Assembly (NCBI RefSeq): GCF_002291425.1
Contig: NZ_CP014136.1
Location: forward strand, 3,782,001-3,846,000
Source: Gibbsiella quercinecans
Lineage (GTDB): Bacteria; Pseudomonadota; Gammaproteobacteria; Enterobacterales; Enterobacteriaceae
Direction: 5' to 3'
DNA length: 64,000 nucleotides
Of this stretch, positions 41,343 through 50,311 are shown piece after piece. Position 1 is the stretch's first letter. Every line of letters starts with the position of its first letter. The notes beneath the pieces were generated by a model. The model had not been told where the DNA came from. It searched no databases and saw only the letters and a program-made list of their open reading frames with translations. Both the position numbers and the translations under genes were made by a program.

Positions 41343-42777
41343 GGTTTGCATCCTGCCATTCATCCCCTAACAACTCCGGCGTATCAAACGCCACCAGGTT
41401 GGCGAAGTGGGTTTCGCGGTCTTCCACAAAAATGCTGCGCACAATCCCCTGCGCCAGGCGGCGCGCGCCTTCACTCACCGCCGGAATATCGCCGGAGAGT
41501 TTGCCGTGGCTGAGGGTGGAGGGATAGTTGAAGCAGTAAATGCGGTGCAACGCAGGGCATTGGCCCGGTTGTTTCTCCTGGAAGCTAAAGTCATCCCCCA
41601 GATAGGGGGAGGTTGCCAGTTCGCCTTGTTCTTCACCGGCGGGTGGCGTGAAGGCGTCTTGCCAGAATTTGATGGCCGAAGCAAAGCGCGCCAATTCTGG
41701 CTTTTGGGCCAGATCAACCCGAAAGCCGGTGGCGAAAATCACAAAATCCAGTTCGTGGGTACCGGAAGGCGTTGCCAGCAGCACGCGCTCGCCCTGTTGC
41801 TTAAGCGACAGAACCGGGCTGTTGAGCCAAAACCGGCCGTTTGGATGGCGTGAAACGCGCAACGTTGAATCACGCGGCGGCGGGGTCTGTGCCGCTAACG
41901 TATGGTGCAGGAACTTCCACTTCCAGTGATCGTCCAGCGCCTGGAAACCGTGCACCACACCCTGGCTGGCGATGCCGGTGAATTTATTAATGCGTGGGAT
42001 ATCGCCACGGCGAATAAACAGATCCACCTGGGCGGCCCCCAGTTCCAGCGCGGTGGCAGCGTTGTCCATTGCCGAAGCGCCTGCACCGATCACCGCAATG
42101 TGTTTACCGGCGAGTTGGGTAAAATCGATATCATCGGCCGAGTGCGCCCAGAAGCGTTGATCCACCGAGTGGGCGATGCCCGGCACGTAAGGGCCGCCCA
42201 GGCCGTCGCGGCCATTCGCCAGCACCACGCGCCGCGCGTAATAAATCTGTGTGCCGCCGTTCGCCAAATCCTGTGTGTGCAGCGCAAACAGGCCGGGTTC
42301 AATGGATCGAATATCCGTTACCTCAACCTGGTTAACCACCGGCAATTGCAGCACCTTGCGATACCAGGCCAGGTAGTCCATCCATTGGGTGCGGGGGATT
42401 TTCCCGAGCGCCTCCCAGGCGGCGTTGCCGAATTGCGCTTGGTACCATGCGCGGAAGGTGAGTGCCGGCAGGCCCAGCGCCGGGCCGGTGAGCTGTTTTG
42501 GCGAGCGCAGCGTTTCCATGCGGGCAAACTTCAGCCAGGGCCCTTCTAATCCCGCTGGCGATTTATCAAGGCACAGCAGGTTGTCCACGCCGAGAAAGCG
42601 CAGTGATGCGGCGGCGGTGAGGCCGCACATGCCGGCGCCGATGATGATCACATCGTGAACCGCATGCTGCTGGTAATGGCGTGGCGGGATCCAGGGTTTG
42701 GCCGGCAGTTCCAGCAGGCTGAGATCGTCTGCCAGCCGCTGTTCAAGCGCCTTCAGAGTGGTGTGATGACTGCTCAT
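41335..42777 (-). CDS. Flavin-containing monooxygenase-like NAD(P)/FAD oxidoreductase
   Basis: 480 residues with two Rossmann motifs: DVIIIGAGMCGLTAAASL for FAD at about 42-60 and IAVIGAGASAMDNAATAL for NAD(P)H at about 231-248. It has the FATGF-type motif VIFATGFRVDLA near 360. Family members hydroxylate or oxidise heteroatoms or carbonyls. It starts the three-gene unit FMO-CMD-CMD, divergent from the LysR gene at 43045. The real substrate is unknown. Confidence 0.78.
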   Translation of the reverse strand: MSSHHTTLKALEQRLADDLSLLELPAKPWIPPRHYQQHAVHDVIIIGAGMCGLTAAASLRFLGVDNLLCLDKSPAGLEGPWLKFARMETLRSPKQLTGPALGLPALTFRAWYQAQFGNAAWEALGKIPRTQWMDYLAWYRKVLQLPVVNQVEVTDIRSIEPGLFALHTQDLANGGTQIYYARRVVLANGRDGLGGPYVPGIAHSVDQRFWAHSADDIDFTQLAGKHIAVIGAGASAMDNAATALELGAAQVDLFIRRGDIPRINKFTGIASQGVVHGFQALDDHWKWKFLHHTLAAQTPPPRDSTLRVSRHPNGRFWLNSPVLSLKQQGERVLLATPSGTHELDFVIFATGFRVDLAQKPELARFASAIKFWQDAFTPPAGEEQGELATSPYLGDDFSFQEKQPGQCPALHRIYCFNYPSTLSHGKLSGDIPAVSEGARRLAQGIVRSIFVEDRETHFANLVAFDTPELLGDEWQDANHE

Positions 42778-42920
42778 CGAACAGTGTCTCCTTCAGATCG
42801 GTATTTCGCGATGGAGCGGGGCCGTTTAAGCGGCAACCTTCGGTAAGCATGCCCGAGAAGGCCGCCAGAGGCGAATGCTTATTATGTTTTTTATGGATTA
42901 TAATTGGTGTTTGATGTGAT

Positions 42921-42940
42921 TGATTAATAATAATTAATCA
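42921..42940. promoter_or_regulatory. AT-rich palindrome in the FMO/LysR divergent region
   Basis: TGATTAAT and ATTAATCA are perfect 8-bp arms around AATA, between the FMO start (42777) and the LysR start (43045). It is a candidate site for the LysR protein. The region (42778-43044) is otherwise AT-rich promoter DNA with no ORF. Confidence 0.4.
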
Positions 42941-43044
42941 TTAGCTTATTCACAAACAGCGATTTATTATCGCTGGTTAACCGCGGATTATCGGGCGTTT
43001 TAGCGCGCCCAAGCGCTGATGGCGCTCAGGGGAGAAGAAGTAAC

Positions 43045-44013
43045 ATGACATCACTAAACGATCTGGATCTGCGCCAACTGGAAGCGTTCGCCACCGTGAT
43101 CTCTGCCGGCAGCGTGACGGCGGCGGCCAGAGTGTTGGGCCGTTCGCAACCGGCGGTGACTAGGCTTATTCAGGATCTTGAAGCTTCTTTGGGCTACCCG
43201 TTGTTTGTGCGCAATGGCCCGCGCATTCACCCCACCGAACAGGCGCTGAAGCTGCATCAGTATGTAGAAAAGGCGCTGCTTTCGCTGGAGCAGATTCGCC
43301 TGCGGGCGCAGGAGATCGGCCAGGCAGGGGAGAAACCGCTAATGATTGCCGCCACCCCGGCGATGTCTTCCGGTTTATTGCCGGGGGCGTTGGCGCAGAT
43401 GGCGCTGACGGCGGGCGTGCAGATCCTCAGCGACTCGGCTGAACAAACCGCCCATGCCGTGATCACCGGCGAGGCCGATCTGGCCATCAGTAGCCTGCCG
43501 CTGGAGCACCATGCGGTAAACCTGCACTGGATCGGCCAGGCGCGCTGCGTGCTGGCGCTGCCGGAAGCCGATCCGCTGGCGGCCAAGGCGGTGATTAGCC
43601 TGGGCGATTTGGCATCGCGCCCGCTGATTGCCCCGCACAACCCCTGGCGTCTGCGTCGCCGCTTCGATAAGGCGCTGGCAAAGCACCGCACCCGACCAAA
43701 AACGATCGTTGAAACCAACTCCTCTGCCAATATTCTTGCCTGTGTGCGCGCCGGGCTGGGCATCGCCATTCTGGAACCGGTGACGGCCTATGGCCTGCCG
43801 GTGCAAGGGGTGGCGATCCGCGAGCTGGAGATTGATATTCCCTATTACTTTGGCGTGGTCACGCCGCTTGGCCGGGCGCCGAACGAGCGGGTGTTGGCGC
43901 TGGTGGAAGCCCTGGGTAACGTTGCCGCCGCCATGCTGCCCATGTTCCAGCGCCTGGCACCGGGCGAGCACCAGCGGGTGATGCAACTGCTGAATAAGGA
44001 AAAGGCGTTGTAG
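43045..44013 (+). CDS. LysR-family transcriptional regulator
   Basis: 322 residues: HTH at 8-65 (LDLRQLEAFATVISAGSVTA, QPAVTRLIQDLEA) and a substrate-binding domain. It is divergent from FMO-CMD-CMD and is the likely regulator of that unit, possibly also of the tct operon beyond. GGGGAGAAG stands before the ATG at 43045. Confidence 0.88.
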   Translation: MTSLNDLDLRQLEAFATVISAGSVTAAARVLGRSQPAVTRLIQDLEASLGYPLFVRNGPRIHPTEQALKLHQYVEKALLSLEQIRLRAQEIGQAGEKPLMIAATPAMSSGLLPGALAQMALTAGVQILSDSAEQTAHAVITGEADLAISSLPLEHHAVNLHWIGQARCVLALPEADPLAAKAVISLGDLASRPLIAPHNPWRLRRRFDKALAKHRTRPKTIVETNSSANILACVRAGLGIAILEPVTAYGLPVQGVAIRELEIDIPYYFGVVTPLGRAPNERVLALVEALGNVAAAMLPMFQRLAPGEHQRVMQLLNKEKAL

Positions 44014-44131
44014 GGGAGATTTTGGGTATTAACCGTGGTGCCGGGTAGCCGTTGCAGGTATTAGAGCCTGATGTGGTTGGTTTTCGTAACCTGGGCGGTG
44101 AGTTATTTCAGTGTTGAGCGCCGTCTCGATG

Positions 44132-44356
44132 CTAATTTTCTTCAGTAGGCGTTCGAACTGTGTATGAACCTGGCACATAGGTTACAGACCAAGGCACAGT
44201 AAACCTATCTATCTCGTTGACTGTGCGAGTTATAACCTGTGACCCCTGTGTTCGGTTCATACCACCGCAGCCGATAATCAGTTTGCCATTCTCGCGTATC
44301 CAATCCGCCCCCCAGCGCCAGGCTGGCTCCGCACCGCGTGTGCCTGGTGGCGCCAT
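44132..44356 (-). pseudogene. Possible gene fragment of 74 codons, unknown
   Basis: The minus strand reads MAPPGTRGAEPAWRWGADWI and so on through NGKLIIGCGGMNRTQGSQVI to a stop at 44132. The amino-acid make-up looks protein-like, yet I recognise no family and no ribosome site is clear. It may be the 3' end of a lost gene or a small real gene downstream of the ABC ATPase. The rest of the 362-bp gap (44014-44375) holds nothing else I can support. Confidence 0.25.
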
Positions 44357-44375
44357 CGGTTGGCAGTGGCTTCCC

Positions 44376-45104
44376 TCAATGCGTTAGCACCTGCTGCAGA
44401 AATTCCCGCGCGCGCTGCGACTTCGGTGCCTGGAAGAATTGCTCGGCGTCGGTATCTTCAACAATCTCTCCCGCATCCATAAACAATATCCGATCGGCTA
44501 TTTTTCGCGCGAAGCCCAGCTCATGTGTTACGCAGAACATGGTCATCCCGTCGTGCGCCAGTTCGGCCATCACCGCGAGCACCTCCGCCACCATTTCCGG
44601 ATCTAACGCAGATGTCGGTTCGTCAAATAGCATTGCGCGAGGCTCCATCGCCAGCGCTCGGGCGATGGCGACGCGCTGCTGTTGCCCGCCGGACAGTTGC
44701 TCCGGATATTTATCGGCGTGCTCCAGCAGGCCGACGCGTCGCAGCAGCGCCTGGCCTTTGCAGAGCGCGGCCGCCTTATTGCGCTTTAAGATCTTTCTCT
44801 GCGGAATCACCAAATTATCCATCACGGTCAGATGTGGGAACAGTTCGAATGACTGAAACACCATGCCGACCTGACGGCGCAGCTCCGGCAAATGGGTATT
44901 TTTATCGCCCAGCTGCATCTCATCGATCTGGATATTGCCCTGATCAAAGGTTTCCAGCGCGTTGATGCATTTAATTAACGTCGATTTGCCGGAGCCGGAC
45001 GGGCCGCAAATAACAACGACTTCGCCGGTATTCACCTGAACGGAGCAGTTCTTCAGCACCTGAAAGTCTCCGTAAGATTTGCAAAGATTGTTGATTTTTA
45101 TCAC
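44376..45104 (-). CDS. Polar amino acid ABC transporter ATPase (GlnQ-like)
   Basis: 242 residues from a GTG at 45104, preceded by AAGGAG at good distance; the longer frame to 45281 lies inside the M20 gene. Walker [11 protein letters not shown], signature [15 protein letters not shown] and Walker [13 protein letters not shown] are intact, with the PAAT-family H-loop [13 protein letters not shown]. It completes the importer whose binding protein and permease are at 50312-51912 across the divergent promoter. It lies 1 bp after the M20 gene. Confidence 0.9.
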   Translation of the reverse strand: MIKINNLCKSYGDFQVLKNCSVQVNTGEVVVICGPSGSGKSTLIKCINALETFDQGNIQIDEMQLGDKNTHLPELRRQVGMVFQSFELFPHLTVMDNLVIPQRKILKRNKAAALCKGQALLRRVGLLEHADKYPEQLSGGQQQRVAIARALAMEPRAMLFDEPTSALDPEMVAEVLAVMAELAHDGMTMFCVTHELGFARKIADRILFMDAGEIVEDTDAEQFFQAPKSQRAREFLQQVLTH

Positions 45105-45105
45105 T

Positions 45106-46341
45106 TTATACTCCTTCGGATAACAGAGAGAACAGGCTGTTCGCCACAACATGCGTGGCCAGACGCAAATCTTCCAGCCGCACGCGTTCGTCGGCGCGGT
45201 GGGCATTCGCTTCGAGCAGCGTGCGTGGACCGGCGCCATACATGATGGTGGGAATACCGGCGCTGCTGTAGAGGCGGGCATCGGTATAGAGCGGCAGGCC
45301 GACCACCGGAATCGGTTCGCCCAGCACGGCTTCGGCTTCCCGGCATACCAGCTCCGCCAGCCGATCGCTGCCCGCCACCGGGGTAAACGGGCGTGCCAGC
45401 AGGATTTGGCGCACCTGAATCGTGATCTGCGGCAGCGTCTCCTCCACGCGGGCGATTAGCGCGCGCATTTCTGCTTCAACCTCTTCCGGGGATTCTTCCG
45501 GGATAATGCGTCGGTCTAGCCGCAGAGTCAGCGTATCAGCCACCACATTGGTATTGATGCCGCCGTTAATTAAGCCGACCACCATGGTGGGATGACCGAT
45601 CCCGGGAATGGCTGAACTGCGCTGCGCCAGACTATCGCGATAGGCGTACAGCGCCTGCAGCAGTTGTACGCCCGCCTCAATGGCATCGGTGCCGCTGTCC
45701 GGCATCGCCGCGTGGGCTGACACGCCCTTCACCGTGATCTCCAGATGCAGGCAACCGTTGTGCGCGGTAACTACGTGGTAGGGCAGCGCCGCGCAGATCA
45801 CGTAATCCGGCTTACTTTTACCGTTATCGAGGATCCAGCCCGGGCCGGTTTGGCCTCCGGTTTCTTCATCGTAGGTCACGTGCAGCTCAACGCAGCCGGC
45901 AAGGGGAGGGGCCAGCTGTTTCAACGCTCGCAACGCGCAGGCGAAGGTGGTGATATCCGATTTGGATACCGCTGCGCCCCGGCCATACAGCCAGCCGTCG
46001 TGGATTTCCGCGCCGTAGGGATCCACGCTCCAGCCCTGGCCAGGCGGCACCACATCGCCGTGCGCATTGAGTGCGATAGTCGGGCCGGCGCCGAAATGCT
46101 CGCGCACAATCAGGTTGGTTGCACTGCGCATGCCGGCACCCTGCACAACGTCCGCCGGCACCTGATGGCGTTCCACCGTGAACCCCATTTCCTCCAGCAA
46201 CTGGGCCGTACGTTCCGCATGCGGGGCGCAGTCGCCCGGCGGATTATCCGACGGCGTCTGCACCAGGGCTTTCAGCATATCGACCTGGGCGGCGAAGTCG
46301 TCGTCAATCAGAGTTGCCAGTCGTTGTTTATCCACATTCAT
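45106..46341 (-). CDS. M20-family deacylase/amidohydrolase (ArgE/DapE-like)
   Basis: 411 residues with ArgE/DapE-type zinc motifs: [20 protein letters not shown] and a dimerisation domain with the [14 protein letters not shown] segment. It removes an N-acyl or N-carbamoyl group or opens an amide in a small amino-acid derivative. In this cluster it would act after the hydantoinase-like enzyme. Located between the ABC ATPase gene and the fused dehydrogenase gene, all read leftwards. Confidence 0.82.
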   Translation of the reverse strand: MNVDKQRLATLIDDDFAAQVDMLKALVQTPSDNPPGDCAPHAERTAQLLEEMGFTVERHQVPADVVQGAGMRSATNLIVREHFGAGPTIALNAHGDVVPPGQGWSVDPYGAEIHDGWLYGRGAAVSKSDITTFACALRALKQLAPPLAGCVELHVTYDEETGGQTGPGWILDNGKSKPDYVICAALPYHVVTAHNGCLHLEITVKGVSAHAAMPDSGTDAIEAGVQLLQALYAYRDSLAQRSSAIPGIGHPTMVVGLINGGINTNVVADTLTLRLDRRIIPEESPEEVEAEMRALIARVEETLPQITIQVRQILLARPFTPVAGSDRLAELVCREAEAVLGEPIPVVGLPLYTDARLYSSAGIPTIMYGAGPRTLLEANAHRADERVRLEDLRLATHVVANSLFSLLSEGV

Positions 46342-46355
46342 TCAATACGGCCTCT

Positions 46356-49289
46356 TTAGTTGAAACGCTCAATAAGGTAGGGGGAAATATCGATGTCGGT
46401 ATGCCCGCGGGTCATCAGATCGGCCACGATGCGGGCGACAATCGGCGCCAGCGTGTAGCCGTTCGAGGTCACAGCGTTGAAGAAGCCCGGTTTGCCGGGC
46501 ACCTCGCCGATGATCGGCGCGCCGTCGATGTTGACGTTCATGCCGGCCCAACTGCGTAACATATGCAGCCCGCGCAACGGTGGCAGCACGTTGGCGGCGA
46601 CCCATAAATTGCCTTCGATGCTGCGGCGCAGGGCGTAATTCATGCGCATATCGGCGGAAAAGCCCGCGCTCCAGCCGCCGCCGATCAGCAGGCCGCCGTT
46701 GACGGTCTGTTTCAGGCTTAAATGGCGGTCGGCATGGGCGATCAGGTGGTCGATCATTTTGGGTGCCCGTTCAGTCACGATCATCTGCAGCGGTGCGCCG
46801 CGTACCGGAACGTTAATACCGGCCATCTGACCGATGCTGCCGGCCCAGGCGCCTGCGGCGTTGACCAGCCTCCGGGCGCGGATAACGCCGCGGCTGGTAG
46901 TGACGCGATAGCCGCCTTCGCGCAGCGTTTCTATCGACAAAACGTTGGTGCCGCGTTGGAAGCGCGCTCCCTGTTGCCGAGCCAGACGGCCAACCACATA
47001 GGTGGCGCGCAACGGGTTGATTTTTCCCTCCAACGGGCAGAATTCCGCCCCTTTCAGCGTTGGCGCAAGGTGCGGCGAAAGACGCAGCAGATCCGCCTGG
47101 CCCAGCAGTTCCGCTTCAATGCCGTAGCTGCGCTCCATGCGGATTTTTTGCTCAAGGAAACGCAGCCCTTGTTCGCTGTCCGCGACCATCAGGCCGCCGG
47201 TGATTTTGATCTCCAGCGACTCGCCGCTCAACGCTTCCAGCATTTGCCACTGACGGATGGCGTGTGGGCCGAGCGGCAGCGTCTGGGCTGCCGGGCCGCC
47301 GCCGGCCTGCGCTTTCTGGCCGAAATCAAATGACAATAATTGGACGTGCAGACTGCCGGCATTGGCGCCTGAAGCCTGCATATTGGCCTCGTCGCGGTCG
47401 ATCACCAGAACGTCGGCGCCCTGACTGGCCAGGTAATAGCCCAGGCAATTGCCCAGCACGCCGGCGCCGATGGTCAGGATGTCGACAGATTGTTCTGGCA
47501 GCGTATCGCTGACCACCGGCCGGGCGAGGTTGGGGGTGATGGCCGGGAAGTGGCCGCCCCATTCCGGTTTTTCGAACGTTAGGGCGGCGATCGGAACGGG
47601 TTTGGCCGGCACTCGGGGGGCGAAAAATCCTTCCACGTCGGGCTGGCGCCCGGTCATTTCGCTGATTAAGCGGGCAGCGACGCCGGAACAGTAGCGCCCC
47701 TGGCAGGGGCCCATACCGAGCCGGGTATTGCGTTTTAGCATGCCGGGCGTGTCATAGCCCTGTTTGATCTGGTTGCGAAGCTCGCCAAGGGTGATATTTT
47801 CACAGCGGCAGATCAGCGTGTCGTCGGGCAGATGGGACAGACTAACCGGCGGCGCCTGGTAAATACGCCACAGCGCGCGCTGAAAATCCTCCGCCCGCCG
47901 CAGCTTCGCTTCCGCCTGACGCCGCGCGGGCGCATTGTCGCCAAGCCCCAGCGCGGCGGCGGCGGCCAGTCCGGCCAGCGTGCCGCGGGCTAACGCCACG
48001 CGGGAGCCGCCCAGATCCGCGCCGTCGCCCACCACGAACACCCCGTCGACGCTGCTGGCGCCGGCAGGATCGGTTTTAATGGCCGGCGTACTGAACGGGG
48101 TGTCGCGCAAGTATTGCTCGCAGCCCAGCATGCGCGCCAGCTCGGTGGAAGGAATAAAACCGTGGCCAAGGCAGAGCACATCGCACTCGATACGCCGCTC
48201 GCTGCCGGGCACGACCTGGCCTGACGGATCAAACCGGGCAACGGTGATCGCCTCGAGCCGTTCAGCGCCGTGTGCGGCAATCACTGTCTGCCCCCAGTAC
48301 ATCGGTACGCGGCCCAGTTTCAGCCGCGCGATATATTTCTGCCCTTCGGCGATCAGGTCCGGCGCATTTTTCAGTAGCCTCAATGCCTGTACGCTGTCTT
48401 TCAGGCCGGGCCGGGGGGCGGTTTCCAACAGCGCGCACACGCTGGCACCGCCGGCGGTCAGATCGGCCGCTAGCTGTAGATTCAGCGGGCCATTGCCGCT
48501 GATCGCGATACGCTGGCCGGGCATAACCTGGTAAGCCCGCGATAAAGTTTGCGCCGCACCGGTGGTCATGACGCCCGGCAGGGTCCAGCCGGGAAAGGGC
48601 ACCGGCCGTTCATAGGCGCCGGCAGCGATGATCAGTTTACGGGGACGAAACAATCTCGCTTTACCGTCGATCAACACCGCGATTTCATCGGCTGCAAAGG
48701 CGCCCCAGACGGTAGTGTTCTGATACAGGGTAACGCCAACATCCTTCAACTGTGTAAGGAGGGAGAGTCCATTGGCGAACTGCGCCGGCACCCGGCGGAC
48801 AAAGCGGTGCGATGGCGCCAGCGGTTTATAGAACTGCCCGCCGCTTTGCGCCCGTTCGTCGAGGACACAGACTTTCGCCCCCTGGCGTGCGGCGGCCAGC
48901 GCGGCGGAGAGCCCCGCAGGCCCCGCGCCCACCACCAGCACATCACAGGTTTCCAGCGGCGGTTCATTTTCGCACGGCGTATTGCTCAGCGCCTGGCGCT
49001 GGTCAAGGGTGGACGGCGCACTGCTGATCTGCATGCCGTTCGCTACTTTGGTCATACAACTGCGTTGCCCAGGACAGCCGTCGACTTCCACCACGCACTC
49101 GAAACAGGCACCCATGCCGCAGTATAGCCCCCGACGATCGCCGCTCTGAGTCTGGCGAATGCTGACCAGATCGGCTCTTGCCAGCGCGGCGGCGATGGTT
49201 TCCCCCTGCTGGGCGGGAATCGGGGTGCCGTTGAACCAGATCTGGATCGTCGGAGAATCACATTCAATTGAGGGATGAATAAGGCGCAT
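46356..49289 (-). CDS. Fused HcnA-HcnB-HcnC-like iron-sulfur flavoprotein dehydrogenase
   Basis: 977 residues from the ATG at 49289 (AGGA upstream; a longer start at 49337 would run through the operator). Modules in order: [2Fe-2S] ferredoxin-like domain with C57, C62, C65 and C78; pyridine-nucleotide-disulfide-type FAD domain, GAGPAG at 121-126; BFD-like [2Fe-2S] domain with C494, C496, C529 and C534; D-amino-acid-oxidase-type FAD domain with GAGVLG at 608-613. Opine oxidases, HCN synthase and D-hydroxyproline dehydrogenase usually split these into two or three subunits; here all are in one chain. It probably oxidises a secondary or D-amino acid at the membrane or in the cytoplasm. Confidence 0.85.
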   Translation of the reverse strand: MRLIHPSIECDSPTIQIWFNGTPIPAQQGETIAAALARADLVSIRQTQSGDRRGLYCGMGACFECVVEVDGCPGQRSCMTKVANGMQISSAPSTLDQRQALSNTPCENEPPLETCDVLVVGAGPAGLSAALAAARQGAKVCVLDERAQSGGQFYKPLAPSHRFVRRVPAQFANGLSLLTQLKDVGVTLYQNTTVWGAFAADEIAVLIDGKARLFRPRKLIIAAGAYERPVPFPGWTLPGVMTTGAAQTLSRAYQVMPGQRIAISGNGPLNLQLAADLTAGGASVCALLETAPRPGLKDSVQALRLLKNAPDLIAEGQKYIARLKLGRVPMYWGQTVIAAHGAERLEAITVARFDPSGQVVPGSERRIECDVLCLGHGFIPSTELARMLGCEQYLRDTPFSTPAIKTDPAGASSVDGVFVVGDGADLGGSRVALARGTLAGLAAAAALGLGDNAPARRQAEAKLRRAEDFQRALWRIYQAPPVSLSHLPDDTLICRCENITLGELRNQIKQGYDTPGMLKRNTRLGMGPCQGRYCSGVAARLISEMTGRQPDVEGFFAPRVPAKPVPIAALTFEKPEWGGHFPAITPNLARPVVSDTLPEQSVDILTIGAGVLGNCLGYYLASQGADVLVIDRDEANMQASGANAGSLHVQLLSFDFGQKAQAGGGPAAQTLPLGPHAIRQWQMLEALSGESLEIKITGGLMVADSEQGLRFLEQKIRMERSYGIEAELLGQADLLRLSPHLAPTLKGAEFCPLEGKINPLRATYVVGRLARQQGARFQRGTNVLSIETLREGGYRVTTSRGVIRARRLVNAAGAWAGSIGQMAGINVPVRGAPLQMIVTERAPKMIDHLIAHADRHLSLKQTVNGGLLIGGGWSAGFSADMRMNYALRRSIEGNLWVAANVLPPLRGLHMLRSWAGMNVNIDGAPIIGEVPGKPGFFNAVTSNGYTLAPIVARIVADLMTRGHTDIDISPYLIERFN

Positions 49290-49310
49290 TTGATCCTGTC
49301 CAAAAAAAGG

Positions 49311-49348
49311 TTGCATACACATTGTATACGTATACACTTCGTATGCAA
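49311..49348. promoter_or_regulatory. 38-bp nested palindrome, candidate GntR operator
   Basis: A perfect 14-bp inner palindrome TGTATACGTATACA (49323-49336) is flanked by arms TTGCATAC (49311-49318) and GTATGCAA (49341-49348). All share one centre at 49329.5, with 16 of 19 base pairs symmetric. It lies between the divergent dehydrogenase (start 49289) and DapA-like (start 49376) genes. Inner and outer parts can be read as tandem or overlapping sites for the GntR protein at 53380. Confidence 0.75.
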
Positions 49349-49375
49349 TAACCTCATTTACATTTGGACAGAACG

Positions 49376-50275
49376 ATGGAAACTTTTCGCGGTACCTATA
49401 CGGTTTTAGTCACTCCATTTACTCCGGATGGAGCAGCAATTGACGTGCCAGCATTGGAACAGCTGGTGGAATGGCAAATAGAACAGGGAATTCATGGGCT
49501 TATTCCGCTTGGTAGCACCGGCGAGTTTTTGTCGATGACGCGGGAAGAGCGACAATTGGTCACCGAAACGGTGATTCGCACCAGCAGAGGGCGTGTGCCC
49601 GTGCTAATGGGCACCGGGGCCGAATGGACCCGCGACTGTATCGAACTCAGCCGGGAAGCGGAGGCGATGGGAGCGGATGGCGTGATGATCATTCCGCCGT
49701 TCTATAGCTGCCCGAATGATGATGAGCTCTTCACCCATTACCGCAAAGTCGGCGAAGCGATCAGCATTCCGATCATGATCTACAACAACCCGGCTACGGC
49801 GAATGTTGATCTGCAACCCAAATTGGTCGCGCGGCTGGCGCAGATTGATACGGTGAATTACATCAAGGAATCGACGCTGGAAGTCACCCGGGTGCGCGAC
49901 ATCATCGAACTGTGCGGCGACAAAATGAACGTATTCGCCGGCATTCTCGGTTATGAATCCTTCTGGCTGGGCGCCTGTGGCTGGATTGCCGTCGCCTCTA
50001 ATCTGCTGCCGCAACTGTGCGCCCAGATGTTTGAAGCTGCGGTGGACCGGCAGAACCGCGACGAAGCGCTGGCGATCTATAAACAGATCGTGCCTGTCGT
50101 CCGGGCCGTGGGCGGGCCATTCTATGTTTCGGCCAGCAAAGCCGGGCTCGATATGCTCGGTCTGCCGGTCGGCGATCCGCGCGCGCCGCGTTTGCCGCTG
50201 GAGGCGTCCGCCCAACAGGCGTTGCGCCAGGCGCTGGATAAGCTCGGTGTGCTTAATAGCATCAATATGCAGTAA
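49376..50275 (+). CDS. DapA-family lyase/deaminase (not lysine biosynthesis by context)
   Basis: 299 residues from the ATG at 49376; a TTG at 49364 is less likely. It is a TIM-barrel class I lyase of the dihydrodipicolinate synthase superfamily: PLGSTGEF binding loop at 45-52, Y136 in IYNNPAT and Schiff-base K164 in NYIKEST. In catabolic clusters such enzymes are keto-acid aldolases, dehydratases or 1-pyrroline-4-hydroxy-2-carboxylate deaminase. Next to a D-amino-acid-type dehydrogenase and a transporter, one of these roles is expected here. Confidence 0.85.
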   Translation: METFRGTYTVLVTPFTPDGAAIDVPALEQLVEWQIEQGIHGLIPLGSTGEFLSMTREERQLVTETVIRTSRGRVPVLMGTGAEWTRDCIELSREAEAMGADGVMIIPPFYSCPNDDELFTHYRKVGEAISIPIMIYNNPATANVDLQPKLVARLAQIDTVNYIKESTLEVTRVRDIIELCGDKMNVFAGILGYESFWLGACGWIAVASNLLPQLCAQMFEAAVDRQNRDEALAIYKQIVPVVRAVGGPFYVSASKAGLDMLGLPVGDPRAPRLPLEASAQQALRQALDKLGVLNSINMQ

Positions 50276-50311
50276 CCGATTCTCTCTTTGTTCATTACTG
50301 GGGAAAACGAT

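Noticed and set aside
46356-49289. Hydrogen cyanide synthase
   Set aside because: Modules are Hcn-like but fused, and neighbours are a transporter, hydantoinase and lyase, which point to amino acid catabolism rather than cyanide production.
49376-50275. Lysine-biosynthesis dapA
   Set aside because: Superfamily agrees, but the catabolic operon context and GntR control make a biosynthetic role unlikely.
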